Source: Sipunculus nudus
Taxonomy: Eukaryota; Annelida; Sipuncula; Golfingiida; Sipunculidae
NCBI GenBank assembly: GCA_026874595.1
Contig: CM049322.1
Location: 1,287,900-1,351,899, forward strand
Direction of reading: 5' to 3'
Length of the DNA stretch: 64,000 bases
In this document: piece after piece, positions 22,641 to 36,505 of the stretch
How positions within the stretch are numbered: position 1 is the first letter of the stretch
How the letters are laid out: each line of letters starts with the position of its first letter
Notes under the pieces: generated by a model
What the model was told of the DNA's origin: nothing
Seen by the model: only the letters and a program-made list of their open reading frames with translations
Databases searched by the model: none
Translations under genes and position numbers: made by a program

Positions 22641-25600
22641 TAATATTGAGTTTAGGGAGCCATTTTTCTTTTTTACCTCAATTGATCAACAGTTATGTTC
22701 CTTCGACATAGATGGACTCTTGGAGAGCCTAATATTATATTATATCTTCAGAATATGGTTGCAAATCGCCTTTATGGAGACATAGTATCTTTGCTTACAT
22801 TTTGCTTACGCTTTGCTTATGCTTTGCTTACGAAGAAAACACCACAGATTTTAAGCATTTTTCTACAAACAATCACAAATACTACCCATAGGGACACTGA
22901 CTGGTTCACTGGCTACACGAAAATACCTGTTAGTGGTCAGTACTCTAAATATTAGGGGTCAAATCGTACAATCAAAATCAGAAATAGCTATTACTTCTCA
23001 ATTCTAAAAGTGATATAATCTAATTTAGGGACCCATTTTTCTCTTTTAACCTCAACAATCAAAAGTTTTTATACCATATTCGACATAAATAGACTGCTGG
23101 GAAGTCTAACATTATATTATTTCTTCGGAAAATGGTCGGAAACGCATTTATGGAGACATAGTTCCTTTGCATACACTTTGCTTACGCTTTGCTTATGCTT
23201 TTATTACGGTGAAAACACCAAAGAACTCAAGCAATTTTTTGGAAATACAGACAAGTATGAACCATAGGGACACAGCCTGGTTCCCTGGCTACACAATAGT
23301 GCCTGTTAGTCATCACGAATCTAAAAATTAAGGGTCAAACCGTTCTATCTAAATCAGAAATAGATAATACTATTAATTTCAAAAAGTGATAATATTGAGT
23401 TTAGGGAGCCATTTTTCTTTTTTACCTCAAGTGATCAACAGTTATGTTCCTTCGACATAGATAGACTCTTGGAGAGCCTAATATTATATTATATCTTCAG
23501 AATATGGTTGCAAATCGCCTTTATGGAGACATAGTTCCTTTGCTTACACTTTGCTTACGCTTTGCTTATGCTTTTATTACGGTGAAAACACCAAAGAACT
23601 CAAGCAATTTTTTGGAAATACAGACAAGTATGAACCATAGGGACACAGTCTGGTTCCCTGGCTACACAATAGTGCCTGTTAGTCATCATGAATCTAAAAA
23701 TAAAGGGTCAAACCGTTCTATCTAAATCAGAAATAGATAATACTATTAATTTCAAAAAGTGATAATATCGAGTTTAGGGACCCATTTTTCTTTTTTACCT
23801 GAATTGATTAACAGTTATGTTCCTTCGACATAGATAGACTCTTGGAGAGCCTAATATTATATTATACCTTCAGAATATGGTTGCAAATCGCCTTTATGGA
23901 GACATAGTTCCTTTGCTTACATTTTGCTTACGCTTAGCTTTTGCTTTGCTTACGAAGAAAACACCACAGATTTTAAGCATTTTTCTACAAACACTCACAA
24001 ATACTACCCATAGGGACACTGACTGGTTCACTAGCTACACGAAAATACCTGTTAGTGGTCAGTACTCTAAATATTAGGGGTCAAATCGTACAATCAAAAT
24101 CAGAAATAGCTATTACTTCTCAATTCTAAAAGTGATATAATCTAATTTAGGGACCCATTTTTCTCTTTTAACCTCAATAATCAAAAGTTTTTATACCATA
24201 TTCGACATAAATAGACAGCTGGGAAGTCTAACATTATATTATTTCTTCGGAAAATGGTCGGAAAACGCATTTATGGAGACATAGTTCCTTTGCTTACACT
24301 TTGCTTACGATTTGCTTATGCTTTGCTTACGGTGAAAACACCAAAGAACTCAAGCATTTTTCTGCAAATACAGACAAGTATGAACCATAGGGACACAGCC
24401 TGGTTCCCTGGCTACACAATAGTGCCTGTTAGTCATCATGAATATAAAAATAAAGGGTCAAACCGTTCTATCTAAATCAGAAATAGATAATACTATTAAT
24501 TTCAAAAAGTGATAATATCGAGTTTAGGGACCCATTTTTCTTTTTTACCTGAATTGATTAACAGTTATGTTCCTTCGACATAGATAGACTCTTGGACAGC
24601 CTAATATTATATTATACCTTCAGAATATGGTTGCAAATCGCCTTTATGGAGACATAGTTCCTTTGCTTACATTTTGCTTACGCTTTACTTATGCTTTGCT
24701 TACGAAGAAAACACCACAGATTTTAAGCATTTTTCTACAGATACTCACAAATACTACCCATAGGGACACAGACTGGTTCACTGGCTACATGATAATACCT
24801 GTTAGTGGTCAGTACTCTAAATATTAGGCGTCAAATCCTACAATGAAAACCAGAAATAGCTATAACTTCTCAATTCTAAAAGTGATATAATCTAATTTAG
24901 GGACCCATTTTTCCCTTTTAACCTCAATAATCAAACGTTTTTTTTTACCATATTCAACATAAATAGACTGCTGGGAAGTCTAACATTATATTATTTCTCC
25001 GGAAAATGGTCGAAAAACGCATTTATATAGACATAGTTCCTTTGCTTACACTTTGCTTATGCTTTTATTACGGTGAAAACACCAAAGAACTCAAGCAATA
25101 TTTTGGAAATACAGACAAGTATGAACCATAGGGAAACAGCCTGGTTCCCTGGCTACACAATAGTGCCTGTTAGTCATCACGAATCTAAAAATTAAGGGTC
25201 AAACCGTTCTATCTAAATCAGAAATAGATAATACTATTAATTTCAAAAAGTGATAATATCGGGATTAGGGACCCATTTTTCTTTTTTACCTGAATTGATT
25301 AACAGTTATGTTCCTTCGACATAGATAGACTCTTGGACAGCCTAATATTATATTATACCTTCAGAATATGGTTGCAAATCGCCTTTATGGAGACATAGTT
25401 TCTTTGCTTACATTTTGCTTACGCTTTGCTTATGCTTTGCTTACGAAGAAAACACCACCGATTTTAAGCATTATTCTTCAAATACTCACAAATACTACCC
25501 ATAGGGACACAGACTGGTTCACTGGCTACATAATAATACCTGTTAGTGGTCATTACTCTAAATATTAGGGGTCAAATCGTACAATCAAAATCAGAAATAG

Positions 25601-26110
25601 CTATTACTTCTCCATTTCTAAAAGTGATATAATCTAATTTAGGGACCCATTTTTCTCTTTTAACCTCAATAATCAAAAGTTTTTTTACCATATTCGACAT
25701 AAATAGACTGCTGGAAAGTCTAACATTATATTATTTCTTCGGAAAATGGTCGGAAAACGCATTTATGGAGACATAGTTCCTTTGCTTACACTTTGCTTAC
25801 GCTTTGCTTATGCTTTGCTTACGGTGAAAACACCAAAGAACTCAAGCATTTTTCTGCAAATACAGACAAGTATGAACCATAGGGACACAGCCTGGTTCCC
25901 TGGCTACACAATAGTGCCTGTTAGTCATCATGAATCTAAAAATTAAGGGTCAAACCGTTCCATCTAAATCAGAAATAGATAATACTATTAATATCAAAAA
26001 GTGATAATATCGAGTTTAGGGACCCTTTTTCTTTTTTACCTGAATTGATCAACAGTTATGATCCAAATTCGACATAAATAGACTCTTGAGAGCCTAATAT
26101 TATATTATTT
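22641..26110 (+). repeat. Middle copy of the d5-d10 segment
   Basis: Monomers 22755 to 25746 match 12225 to 15227 at an offset of 10,530 (10,519 after the 11-bp loss) and match 27997 to 30988 at 5,242 bp. It shares the 11-bp loss with the right copy (25006 and 30248), which the left copy lacks, so middle and right are the closer pair. At its right end it joins at about 26105 to sequence like 10340. Confidence 0.88.
25006..25367 (+). repeat. d9 B monomer with one 11-bp unit lost (362 bp)
   Basis: Only TTTGCTTACAC, TTTGCTTATGC and TTTTATTACGG remain. The loss shifts the ORF so that it closes at TAG after about 41 codons. The same state is found at 30248-30609, 5,242 bp away, while 6246, 14476 and 39628 keep the unit. 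This is a clean marker that 22.7-26.1 and 27.9-31.3 kb share a more recent ancestor. Confidence 0.93.
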
Positions 26111-26119
26111 CTTCGGAAA
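25746..26119 (+). repeat. B monomer ending in a B/A tail exchange, followed by another B
   Basis: The monomer is B type to CTCTTGAGAGCCTAATATTATATTAT, then continues with TTCTTCGG, the end normally found before a B start. The next monomer (26120) is a B like 10348. The break lies in the shared ATTATATTAT at about 26096-26107. It is the junction expected from tandem duplication of a unit equivalent to 10.34-15.58 kb. Confidence 0.88.
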
Positions 26120-29100
26120 ATGGTCGGAAAACGCATTTATGGAGACATAGTTCCTTTGCTTACACTTTGCTTACGCTTTGCTTATGCTTTTATTACGGTG
26201 AAAACACCAAAGAACTCAAGCATTTTTCTGCAAATACAGACAAGTATGAACCATAGGGACACAGCCTGGTTCCCTGGCTACACAATAGTGCCTGTTAGTC
26301 ATCATGAATCTAAAAATTAAGGGTCAAACCGTTCTATCTAAATCAGAAATAGATAATACTATTAATTTCACAAAGTGATAATATTGAGTTTAGGGAGCCA
26401 TTTTTCTTTTTTACCTCAATTGATCAACAGTTATGTTCCTTCGACATAGATAGACTCTTGGAGAGCCTAATATTATATTATATCTTCAGAATATGGTTGC
26501 AAATCGCCTTTATGGAGACATAGTTTCTTTGCTTACATTTTGCTTACGCTTTGCTTATGCTTTGCTTACGAAGAAAACACCACCGATTTTAAGCATTATT
26601 CTACAAATACTCACAAATACTACCCATAGGGACACAGACTGGTTCACTGGCTACATAATAATACCTGTTAGTGGTCAGTACTCTAAATATTAGGGGTCAA
26701 ATCGTACAATCAAAATCAGAAATAGCTATTACTTCTCCATTTCTAAAAGTGATATAATCTAATTTAGGGACCCATTTTTCTCTTTTAACCTCAATAATCA
26801 AAAGTTTTTTTACCATATTCGACATAAATAGACTGCTGGGAAGTCTAACATTATATTATTTCTTCGGAAAATGGTCGGAAAACGCATTTATGGAGACATA
26901 GTTCCTTTGCTTACACTTTGCTTACGCTTTGCTTATGCTTTGCTTACGGTGAAAACACCAAAGAACTCAAGCATTTTTCTGCAAATACAGACAAGTATGA
27001 ACCATAGGGACACAGCCTGGTTCCCTGGCTACACAATAGTGCCTGTTAGTCATCATGAATCTAAAAATTAAGGGTCAAACCGTTCCATCTAAATCAGAAA
27101 TAGATAATACTATTAATTTCAAAAAGTGATAATATCGGGATTAGGGACCCATTTTTCTTTTTTACCTGAATTGATCAACAGTTATGTTCCAAATTCGACA
27201 TAGATAGACTCTTGGAGAGCCTAATAATATATTATATCTTCAGAATATGGTTGCAAATCGCCTTTATGGAGACATAGTTCCTTTGCTTACATTTTGCTTA
27301 CGCTTTGCTTATGCTTTGCTTACGAAGAAAACACCACCGATTTTAAGCATTATTCTACAAATACTCACAAATACTACCCATAGGGACACAGATTGGTTTA
27401 CTGGCTACATAATAATACCTGTTAGTGGACAGTACTCTAAATATTAGGGGTCAAATCGTACAATCAAAATCAGAAATAGCTATTACTTCTCAATTCTAAA
27501 AGTGATATAATCTAATTTAGGGACCCATTTTTCTCTTTTAACCTCAATAATCAAAAGTTTTTTTACCATATTCGACATAAATAGACTGCTGGGAAGTCTA
27601 ACATTATATTATTTCTTCGGAAAATGGTCGGAAAACGCATTTATGGAGACATAGTTCCTTTGCTTACACTTTGCTTACGCTTTGCTTATGCTTTTATTAC
27701 GGTGAAAACACCAAAGAACTCAAGCATTTTTCTGCAAATACAGACAAGTATGAACCATAGGGACACAGCCTGGTTCCCTGGCTACACAATAGTGCCTGTT
27801 AGTCATGATGAATCTAAAAATTAAGGGTCAAACCGTTCCATCTAAATCAGAAATAGATAATACTATTAATTTCAAAAAGTGATAATATTGAGTTTAGGGA
27901 GCCATTTTTCTTTTTTACCTCAATTGATCAACAGTTATGTTCCTTCGACATAGATGGACTCTTGGAGAGCCTAATATTATATTATATCTTCAGAATATGG
28001 TTGCAAATCGCCTTTATGGAGACATAGTTCCTTTGCTTACATTTTGCTTACGCTTTGCTTATGCTTTGCTTACGAAGAAAACACCACAGATTTTAAGCAT
28101 TTTTCTACAAACAATCACAAATACTACCCATAGGGACACTGACTGGTTCACTGGCTACACGAAAATACCTGTTAGTGGTCAGTACTCTAAATATTAGGGG
28201 TCAAATCGTACAATCAAAATCAGAAATAGCTATTACTTCTCAATTCTAAAAGTGATATAATCTAATTTAGGGACCCATTTTTCTCTTTTAACCTCAACAA
28301 TCAAAAGTTTTTATACCATATTCGACATAAATAGACTGCTGGGAAGTCTAACATTATATTATTTCTTCGGAAAATGGTCGGAAACGCATTTATGGAGACA
28401 TAGTTCCTTTGCATACACTTTGCTTACGCTTTGCTTATGCTTTTATTACGGTGAAAACACCAAAGAACTCAAGCAATTTTTTGGAAATACAGACAAGTAT
28501 GAACCATAGGGACACAGCCTGGTTCCCTGGCTACACAATAGTGCCTGTTAGTCATCACGAATCTAAAAATTAAGGGTCAAACCGTTCTATCTAAATCAGA
28601 AATAGATAATACTATTAATTTCAAAAAGTGATAATATTGAGTTTAGGGAGCCATTTTTCTTTTTTACCTCAAGTGATCAACAGTTATGTTCCTTCGACAT
28701 AGATAGACTCTTGGAGAGCCTAATATTATATTATATCTTCAGAATATGGTTGCAAATCGCCTTTATGGAGACATAGTTCCTTTGCTTACACTTTGCTTAC
28801 GCTTTGCTTATGCTTTTATTACGGTGAAAACACCAAAGAACTCAAGCAATTTTTTGGAAATACAGACAAGTATGAACCATAGGGACACAGTCTGGTTCCC
28901 TGGCTACACAATAGTGCCTGTTAGTCATCATGAATCTAAAAATAAAGGGTCAAACCGTTCTATCTAAATCAGAAATAGATAATACTATTAATTTCAAAAA
29001 GTGATAATATCGAGTTTAGGGACCCATTTTTCTTTTTTACCTGAATTGATTAACAGTTATGTTCCTTCGACATAGATAGACTCTTGGAGAGCCTAATATT

Positions 29101-32100
29101 ATATTATACCTTCAGAATATGGTTGCAAATCGCCTTTATGGAGACATAGTTCCTTTGCTTACATTTTGCTTACGCTTAGCTTTTGCTTTGCTTACGAAGA
29201 AAACACCACAGATTTTAAGCATTTTTCTACAAACACTCACAAATACTACCCATAGGGACACTGACTGGTTCACTAGCTACACGAAAATACCTGTTAGTGG
29301 TCAGTACTCTAAATATTAGGGGTCAAATCGTACAATCAAAATCAGAAATAGCTATTACTTCTCAATTCTAAAAGTGATATAATCTAATTTAGGGACCCAT
29401 TTTTCTCTTTTAACCTCAATAATCAAAAGTTTTTATACCATATTCGACATAAATAGACAGCTGGGAAGTCTAACATTATATTATTTCTTCGGAAAATGGT
29501 CGGAAAACGCATTTATGGAGACATAGTTCCTTTGCTTACACTTTGCTTACGATTTGCTTATGCTTTGCTTACGGTGAAAACACCAAAGAACTCAAGCATT
29601 TTTCTGCAAATACAGACAAGTATGAACCATAGGGACACAGCCTGGTTCCCTGGCTACACAATAGTGCCTGTTAGTCATCATGAATATAAAAATAAAGGGT
29701 CAAACCGTTCTATCTAAATCAGAAATAGATAATACTATTAATTTCAAAAAGTGATAATATCGAGTTTAGGGACCCATTTTTCTTTTTTACCTGAATTGAT
29801 TAACAGTTATGTTCCTTCGACATAGATAGACTCTTGGACAGCCTAATATTATATTATACCTTCAGAATATGGTTGCAAATCGCCTTTATGGAGACATAGT
29901 TCCTTTGCTTACATTTTGCTTACGCTTTACTTATGCTTTGCTTACGAAGAAAACACCACAGATTTTAAGCATTTTTCTACAGATACTCACAAATACTACC
30001 CATAGGGACACAGACTGGTTCACTGGCTACATGATAATACCTGTTAGTGGTCAGTACTCTAAATATTAGGCGTCAAATCCTACAATGAAAACCAGAAATA
30101 GCTATAACTTCTCAATTCTAAAAGTGATATAATCTAATTTAGGGACCCATTTTTCCCTTTTAACCTCAATAATCAAACGTTTTTTTTTACCATATTCAAC
30201 ATAAATAGACTGCTGGGAAGTCTAACATTATATTATTTCTCCGGAAAATGGTCGAAAAACGCATTTATATAGACATAGTTCCTTTGCTTACACTTTGCTT
30301 ATGCTTTTATTACGGTGAAAACACCAAAGAACTCAAGCAATATTTTGGAAATACAGACAAGTATGAACCATAGGGAAACAGCCTGGTTCCCTGGCTACAC
30401 AATAGTGCCTGTTAGTCATCACGAATCTAAAAATTAAGGGTCAAACCGTTCTATCTAAATCAGAAATAGATAATACTATTAATTTCAAAAAGTGATAATA
30501 TCGGGATTAGGGACCCATTTTTCTTTTTTACCTGAATTGATTAACAGTTATGTTCCTTCGACATAGATAGACTCTTGGACAGCCTAATATTATATTATAC
30601 CTTCAGAATATGGTTGCAAATCGCCTTTATGGAGACATAGTTTCTTTGCTTACATTTTGCTTACGCTTTGCTTATGCTTTGCTTACGAAGAAAACACCAC
30701 CGATTTTAAGCATTATTCTTCAAATACTCACAAATACTACCCATAGGGACACAGACTGGTTCACTGGCTACATAATAATACCTGTTAGTGGTCATTACTC
30801 TAAATATTAGGGGTCAAATCGTACAATCAAAATCAGAAATAGCTATTACTTCTCCATTTCTAAAAGTGATATAATCTAATTTAGGGACCCATTTTTCTCT
30901 TTTAACCTCAATAATCAAAAGTTTTTTTACCATATTCGACATAAATAGACTGCTGGAAAGTCTAACATTATATTATTTCTTCGGAAAATGGTCGGAAAAC
31001 GCATTTATGGAGACATAGTTCCTTTGCTTACACTTTGCTTACGCTTTGCTTATGCTTTGCTTACGGTGAAAACACCAAAGAACTCAAGCATTTTTCTGCA
31101 AATACAGACAAGTATGAACCATAGGGACACAGCCTGGTTCCCTGGCTACACAATAGTGCCTGTTAGTCATCATGAATCTAAAAATTAAGGGTCAAACCGT
31201 TCCATCTAAATCAGAAATAGATAATACTATTAATATCAAAAAGTGATAATATCGAGTTTAGGGACCCTTTTTCTTTTTTACCTGAATTGATCAACAGTTA
31301 TGATCCAAATTCGACATAAATAGACTCTTGAGAGCCTAATATTATATTATATCTTCAGAATATGGTTGCAAATCGCCTTTATGGAGACATAGTTTCTTTG
31401 CTTACATTTTGCTTACGCTTTGCTTATGCTTTGCTTACGAAGAAAACACCACAGATTTTAAGCATTTTTCTACAAACACTCACAAATACTACCCATAGGG
31501 ACACTGACTGGTTCACTGGCTACACGAAAATACCTGTTAGTGGTCAGTACTCTAAATATTAGGGGTCAAATCGTACAATCAAAATCAGAAATAGCTATTA
31601 CTTCTCAATTCTAAAAGTGATATAATCTAATTAAGGGACCCGTTTTTCTCTTTTACCTCAACAATCAAAAGTTTTTATACCATATTCGACATAAATAGAC
31701 TGCTGGGAAGTCTAACATTATATTATTTCTTCGGAAAATGGTCGGAAAACGCATTTATGGAGACATAGTTCCTTTGCTTACACTTTGCTTACGCTTTGCT
31801 TATGCTTTTATTACGGTGAAAACACCAAAGAACTCAAGTAATTTTTTGGAAATACAGACAAGTATGAACCATAGGGACACAGTCTGGTTCCCTGGCGACA
31901 CAATAGTGCCTGTTAGTCATCACGAATCTAAAAATTAAGGGTCAAACCGTTCTATCTAAATCAGAAATAGATAATACTATTAATTTCAAAAAGTGATAAT
32001 ATTGAGTTTAGGGAGCCATTTTTCTTTTTTACCTCAATTGATCAACAGTTATGTTCCTTCGACATAGATAGACTCTTGGAGAGCCTAATATTATATTATA

Positions 32101-35100
32101 TCTTCAGAATATGGTTGCAAATCGCCTTTATGGAGACATAGTTTCTTTGCTTACATTTTGCTTACGCTTTGCTTATGCTTTGCTTACGAAGAAAACACCA
32201 CCGATTTTAAGCATTATTCTACAAATACTCACAAATACTACCCATAGGGACACAGACTGGTTCACTGGCTACATAATAATACCTGTTAGTGGTCAGTACT
32301 CTAAATATTAGGGGTCAAATCGTACAATCAAAATCAGAAATAGCTATTACTTCTCCATTTCTAAAAGTGATATAATCTAATTTAGGGACCCATTTTTCTC
32401 TTTTAACCTCAATAATCAAAAGTTTTTTTACCATATTCGACATAAATAGACTGCTGGGAAGTCTAACATTATATTATTTCTTCGGAAAATGGTCGGAAAA
32501 CGCATTTATGGAGACATAGTTCCTTTGCTTACACTTTGCGTACGCTTTGCTTATGCTTTGCTTACGGTGAAAACACCAAAGAACTCAAGCATTTTTCTGC
32601 AAATACAGACAAGTATGAACCATAGGGACACAGCCTGGTTCCCTGGCTACACAATAGTGCCTGTTAGTCATCATGAATCTAAAAATTAAGGGTCAAACCG
32701 TTCCATCTAAATCAGAAATAGATAATACTATTAATTTCAAAAAGTGATAATATCGGGATTAGGGACCCATTTTTCTTTTTTACCTGAATTGATCAACAGT
32801 TATGTTCCAAATTCGACATAGATAGACTCTTGGAGAGCCTAATAATATATTATATCTTCAGAATATGGTTGCAAATCGCCTTTATGGAGACATAGTTCCT
32901 TTGCTTACATTTTGCTTACGCTTTGCTTATGCTTTGCTTACGAAGAAAACACCACCGATTTTAAGCATTATTCTACAAATACTCACAAATACTACCCATA
33001 GGGACACAGATTGGTTTACTGGCTACATAATAATACCTGTTAGTGGACAGTACTCTAAATATTAGGGGTCAAATCGTACAATCAAAATCAGAAATAGCTA
33101 TTACTTCTCAATTCTAAAAGTGATATAATCTAATTTAGGGACCCATTTTTCTCTTTTAACCTCCATAATCAAAAGTTTTTTTACCATATTCGACATAAAT
33201 AGACTGCTGGGAAGTCTAACATTATATTATTTCTTCGGAAAATGGTCGGAAAACGCATTTATGGAGACATAGTTCCTTTGCTTACACTTTGCTTACGCTT
33301 TGCTTATGCTTTTCTTACGGTGAAAACACCAAAGAACTCAAGCATTTTTCTGCAAATACAGACAAGTATGAACCATAGGGACACAGCCTGGTTCCCTGGC
33401 TACACAATAGTGCCTGTTAGTCATCATGAATCTAAAAATTAAGGGTCAAACCGTTCCATCTAAATCAGAAATAGATAATACTATAAATTTCAAGAAAGTG
33501 ATAATATCGGGATTAGATACCCATTTTTCTTTTTTACCTGAATTGATCAACAGTTATGTTCCAAATTCGACATAAATAGACTCTTGAGAGCCTAATATTA
33601 TATTTTATCTTCAGAATATGGTTGCAAATCGCCTTTATGGAGACATAGTTCCGTTGCTTACATTTTGCTTACGCTTTGCTTATTCTTTGCTTACGAAGAA
33701 AATACCAAAGAATTTAAACATTTCTCTACAAATACTCACAAATACTACCCATAGGGACACTGACTGGTTCACTGGCTACACGATTATACCTGTTGTTGGT
33801 CAGTACTCTAAATATTAGGGGTCAATTCGTACAATCAAAATCAGAAATAGCTATTACTTCTCAATTCTAAAAGGGATATAATCTAGTTTAGGGACCCATT
33901 TTTCGCTTTTAACCTCAATAATCAAAAGTTTTTTTACCATATTCGACATAAATAGACTGCTGGGAAGTCTAACATTATATAATTCTTCGGAAAATGGTCG
34001 GAAAACGCATTTATGGAGACATAGTTCCTTTGCTTACACTTTGCTTACGCTTTGCTTATGCTTTTCTTACGGTGAAAACACCAAAGAACTCAAGCAATTT
34101 TTTTGAAATACAGACAAGTATGAACCATAGGGACACAGCCTGGTTCCCTGGCTACACAATAGTGCCTGTTAGTCATCATGAATCTAAAAATTAAGGGTCA
34201 AACCGTTCTAACTAAATCAGAAATAGATCATACTATTAATTTCAAAAAGTGATAATATCGAGTTTAGGGAGCCATTTTTCTTTTTTACCTGAATTGATCA
34301 ACAGTTATGTTCCTTCGACATAGAAAGGCTCTTGGAGAGCCTAATATTATATTATATCTGCAGCATATGGTTGCAAATCGCCTTTATGGAGACATAGTTC
34401 CGTTGCTTCCATTTTGCTTACGCTTTGCTTATGCTTTGCTTACGAAGAAAACACCACAGAATTTAAACATTTCTCTACAAATACTCACAAATACTACCCA
34501 TAGGGACACTGACTGGTTCACTGGCTACATGATAATACCTGTAAGTGGTCAGTACTCTAAATATTAGGGGTCAAATCGTACAATGAAAATCAGAATTAGC
34601 TATTACTTCTTAATTCTAAAAGTGATATAATCTAATTTAGGGACCCATTTTTCTCTTTAAACCTCAATAATCAAACGTTTTTTTTTTACCATATTCAACA
34701 TAAATAGACTGCTGGGAAGTCTAACATTATATTATTTCTCCGGAAAATGGTCGGAAAACGCATTTATGGAGACATAGTTCCTTTGCTTACACCTTGCTTA
34801 CGCTTTGCTTATGCTTTGCTTACGGTGAAAACACCAAAGAACTCAAGCATTTTTCTGCAAAAACAGACAAGTATGAACCATAGGGACACAGCCTGGTTCC
34901 CTGGCTACACAATAGTGCCTGTTAGTCATCATGAATCTAAAAATTAAGGGTCAAACCGTTCCATCTAAATAAGAAATAGATAATACTATTAATATCAAAA
35001 AGTGATAATATCGAGTTTAGGGAGCCATTTTTCTTTTTTACCTGAATTGATCAACAGTTATGTTCCAAATTCGACAAAAATAGACTCTTGAGAACCTAAT

Positions 35101-36505
35101 ATTATATTATATCTTCAGAATATGGTTGCAAATCGCCTTTATGGAGACATAGTTTCCTTGCTTACATTTTGCTTACGCTTTGCTTATGCTTTGCTTACGA
35201 AGAAAACACCACAGATTTTAAGCATTTTTCTACAAACACTCACAAATACTACCCATAGGGACACTGACTGGTTCACTGGCTACACGAAAATACCTGTTAG
35301 AGGTCAGTACTCTAAATATTAGGGGTCAAATCGTACAATCAAAATCAGAAATAGCTATTACTTCTCAATTCTAAAAGTGATATAATCTAATTTAGGGACC
35401 CATTTTTCTCTTTTAACCTCAACAATCAAAAGTTTTTATACCATATTCGACATAAATAGACTGCTGGGAAGTCTAACATTATATTATTTCTTCGGAAAAT
35501 GGTCGGAAAACGCATTTATGGAGACATAGTTCCTTTGCTTACACTTTGCTTACGCTTTGCTTATGCTTTTATTACGGTGAAAACACCAAAGAACTCAAGC
35601 AATTTTTTGGAAATACAGACAAGTATGAACCATAGGGACACAGTCTGGTTCCCTGGCTACACAATAGTGCCTGTTAGTCATCACGAATCTAAAAATTAAG
35701 GGTCAAACCGTTCTATCTAAATCAGAAATAGATAATACTATTAATTTCAAAAAGTGATAATATTGAGTTTAGGGAGCCATTTTTCTTTTTTACCTCAATT
35801 GATCAACAGTTATGTTCCTTCGTCATAGATAGACTCTTGGAGAGCCTAATATTATATTATATCTTCAGAATATGGTTGCAAATCGCCTTTATGGAGACAT
35901 AGTTCCTTTGCTTACATTTTGCTTACGCTTTGCTTATGCTTTGCTTACGAAGAAAACACCACAGATTTTAAGCATTTTTCTACAAACACTCACAAATACT
36001 ACCCATAGGGACACTGACTGGTTCACTGGCTACACGAAAATACCTGTTAGTGGTCAGTACTCTAAATATAAGGGGTCAAATCGTACAATGAAAATCAGAA
36101 ATAGCTATTACTTCTCAATTCTAAAAGTGATATAATCTAATTTAGGGACCCATTTTTCTCTTTTAACCTCAACAATCAAAAGTTTTTATACCATATTCAA
36201 CATAAATAGACTGCTGGGAAGTCTAACATTATATTATTTCTCCGGAAAATGGTCGGAAAACGCATTTATGGAGACATAGTTCCTTTGCTTACACCTTGCT
36301 TACGCTTTGCTTATGCTTTGCTTACGGTGAAAACACCAAAGAACTCAAGCATTTTTCTGCAAAAACAGACAAGTATGAACCATAGGGACACAGCCTGGTT
36401 CCCTGGCTACACAATAGTGCCTGTTAGTCATCATGAATCTAAAAATTAAGGGTCAAACCGTTCCATCTAAATAAGAAATAGATAATACTATTAATATCAA
36501 AAAGT
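26111..36505 (+). repeat. Right copy of the 10.4-kb segmental duplication
   Basis: Pairs with 10348-20744 (see that entry). It differs by the 11-bp loss at 30248 and by scattered substitutions. Beyond about 36500 it continues normally (GTGATAATATCG tail, then an A at 36624), while the left copy switches at 20745; this defines the right edge of the shared block. Confidence 0.9.
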
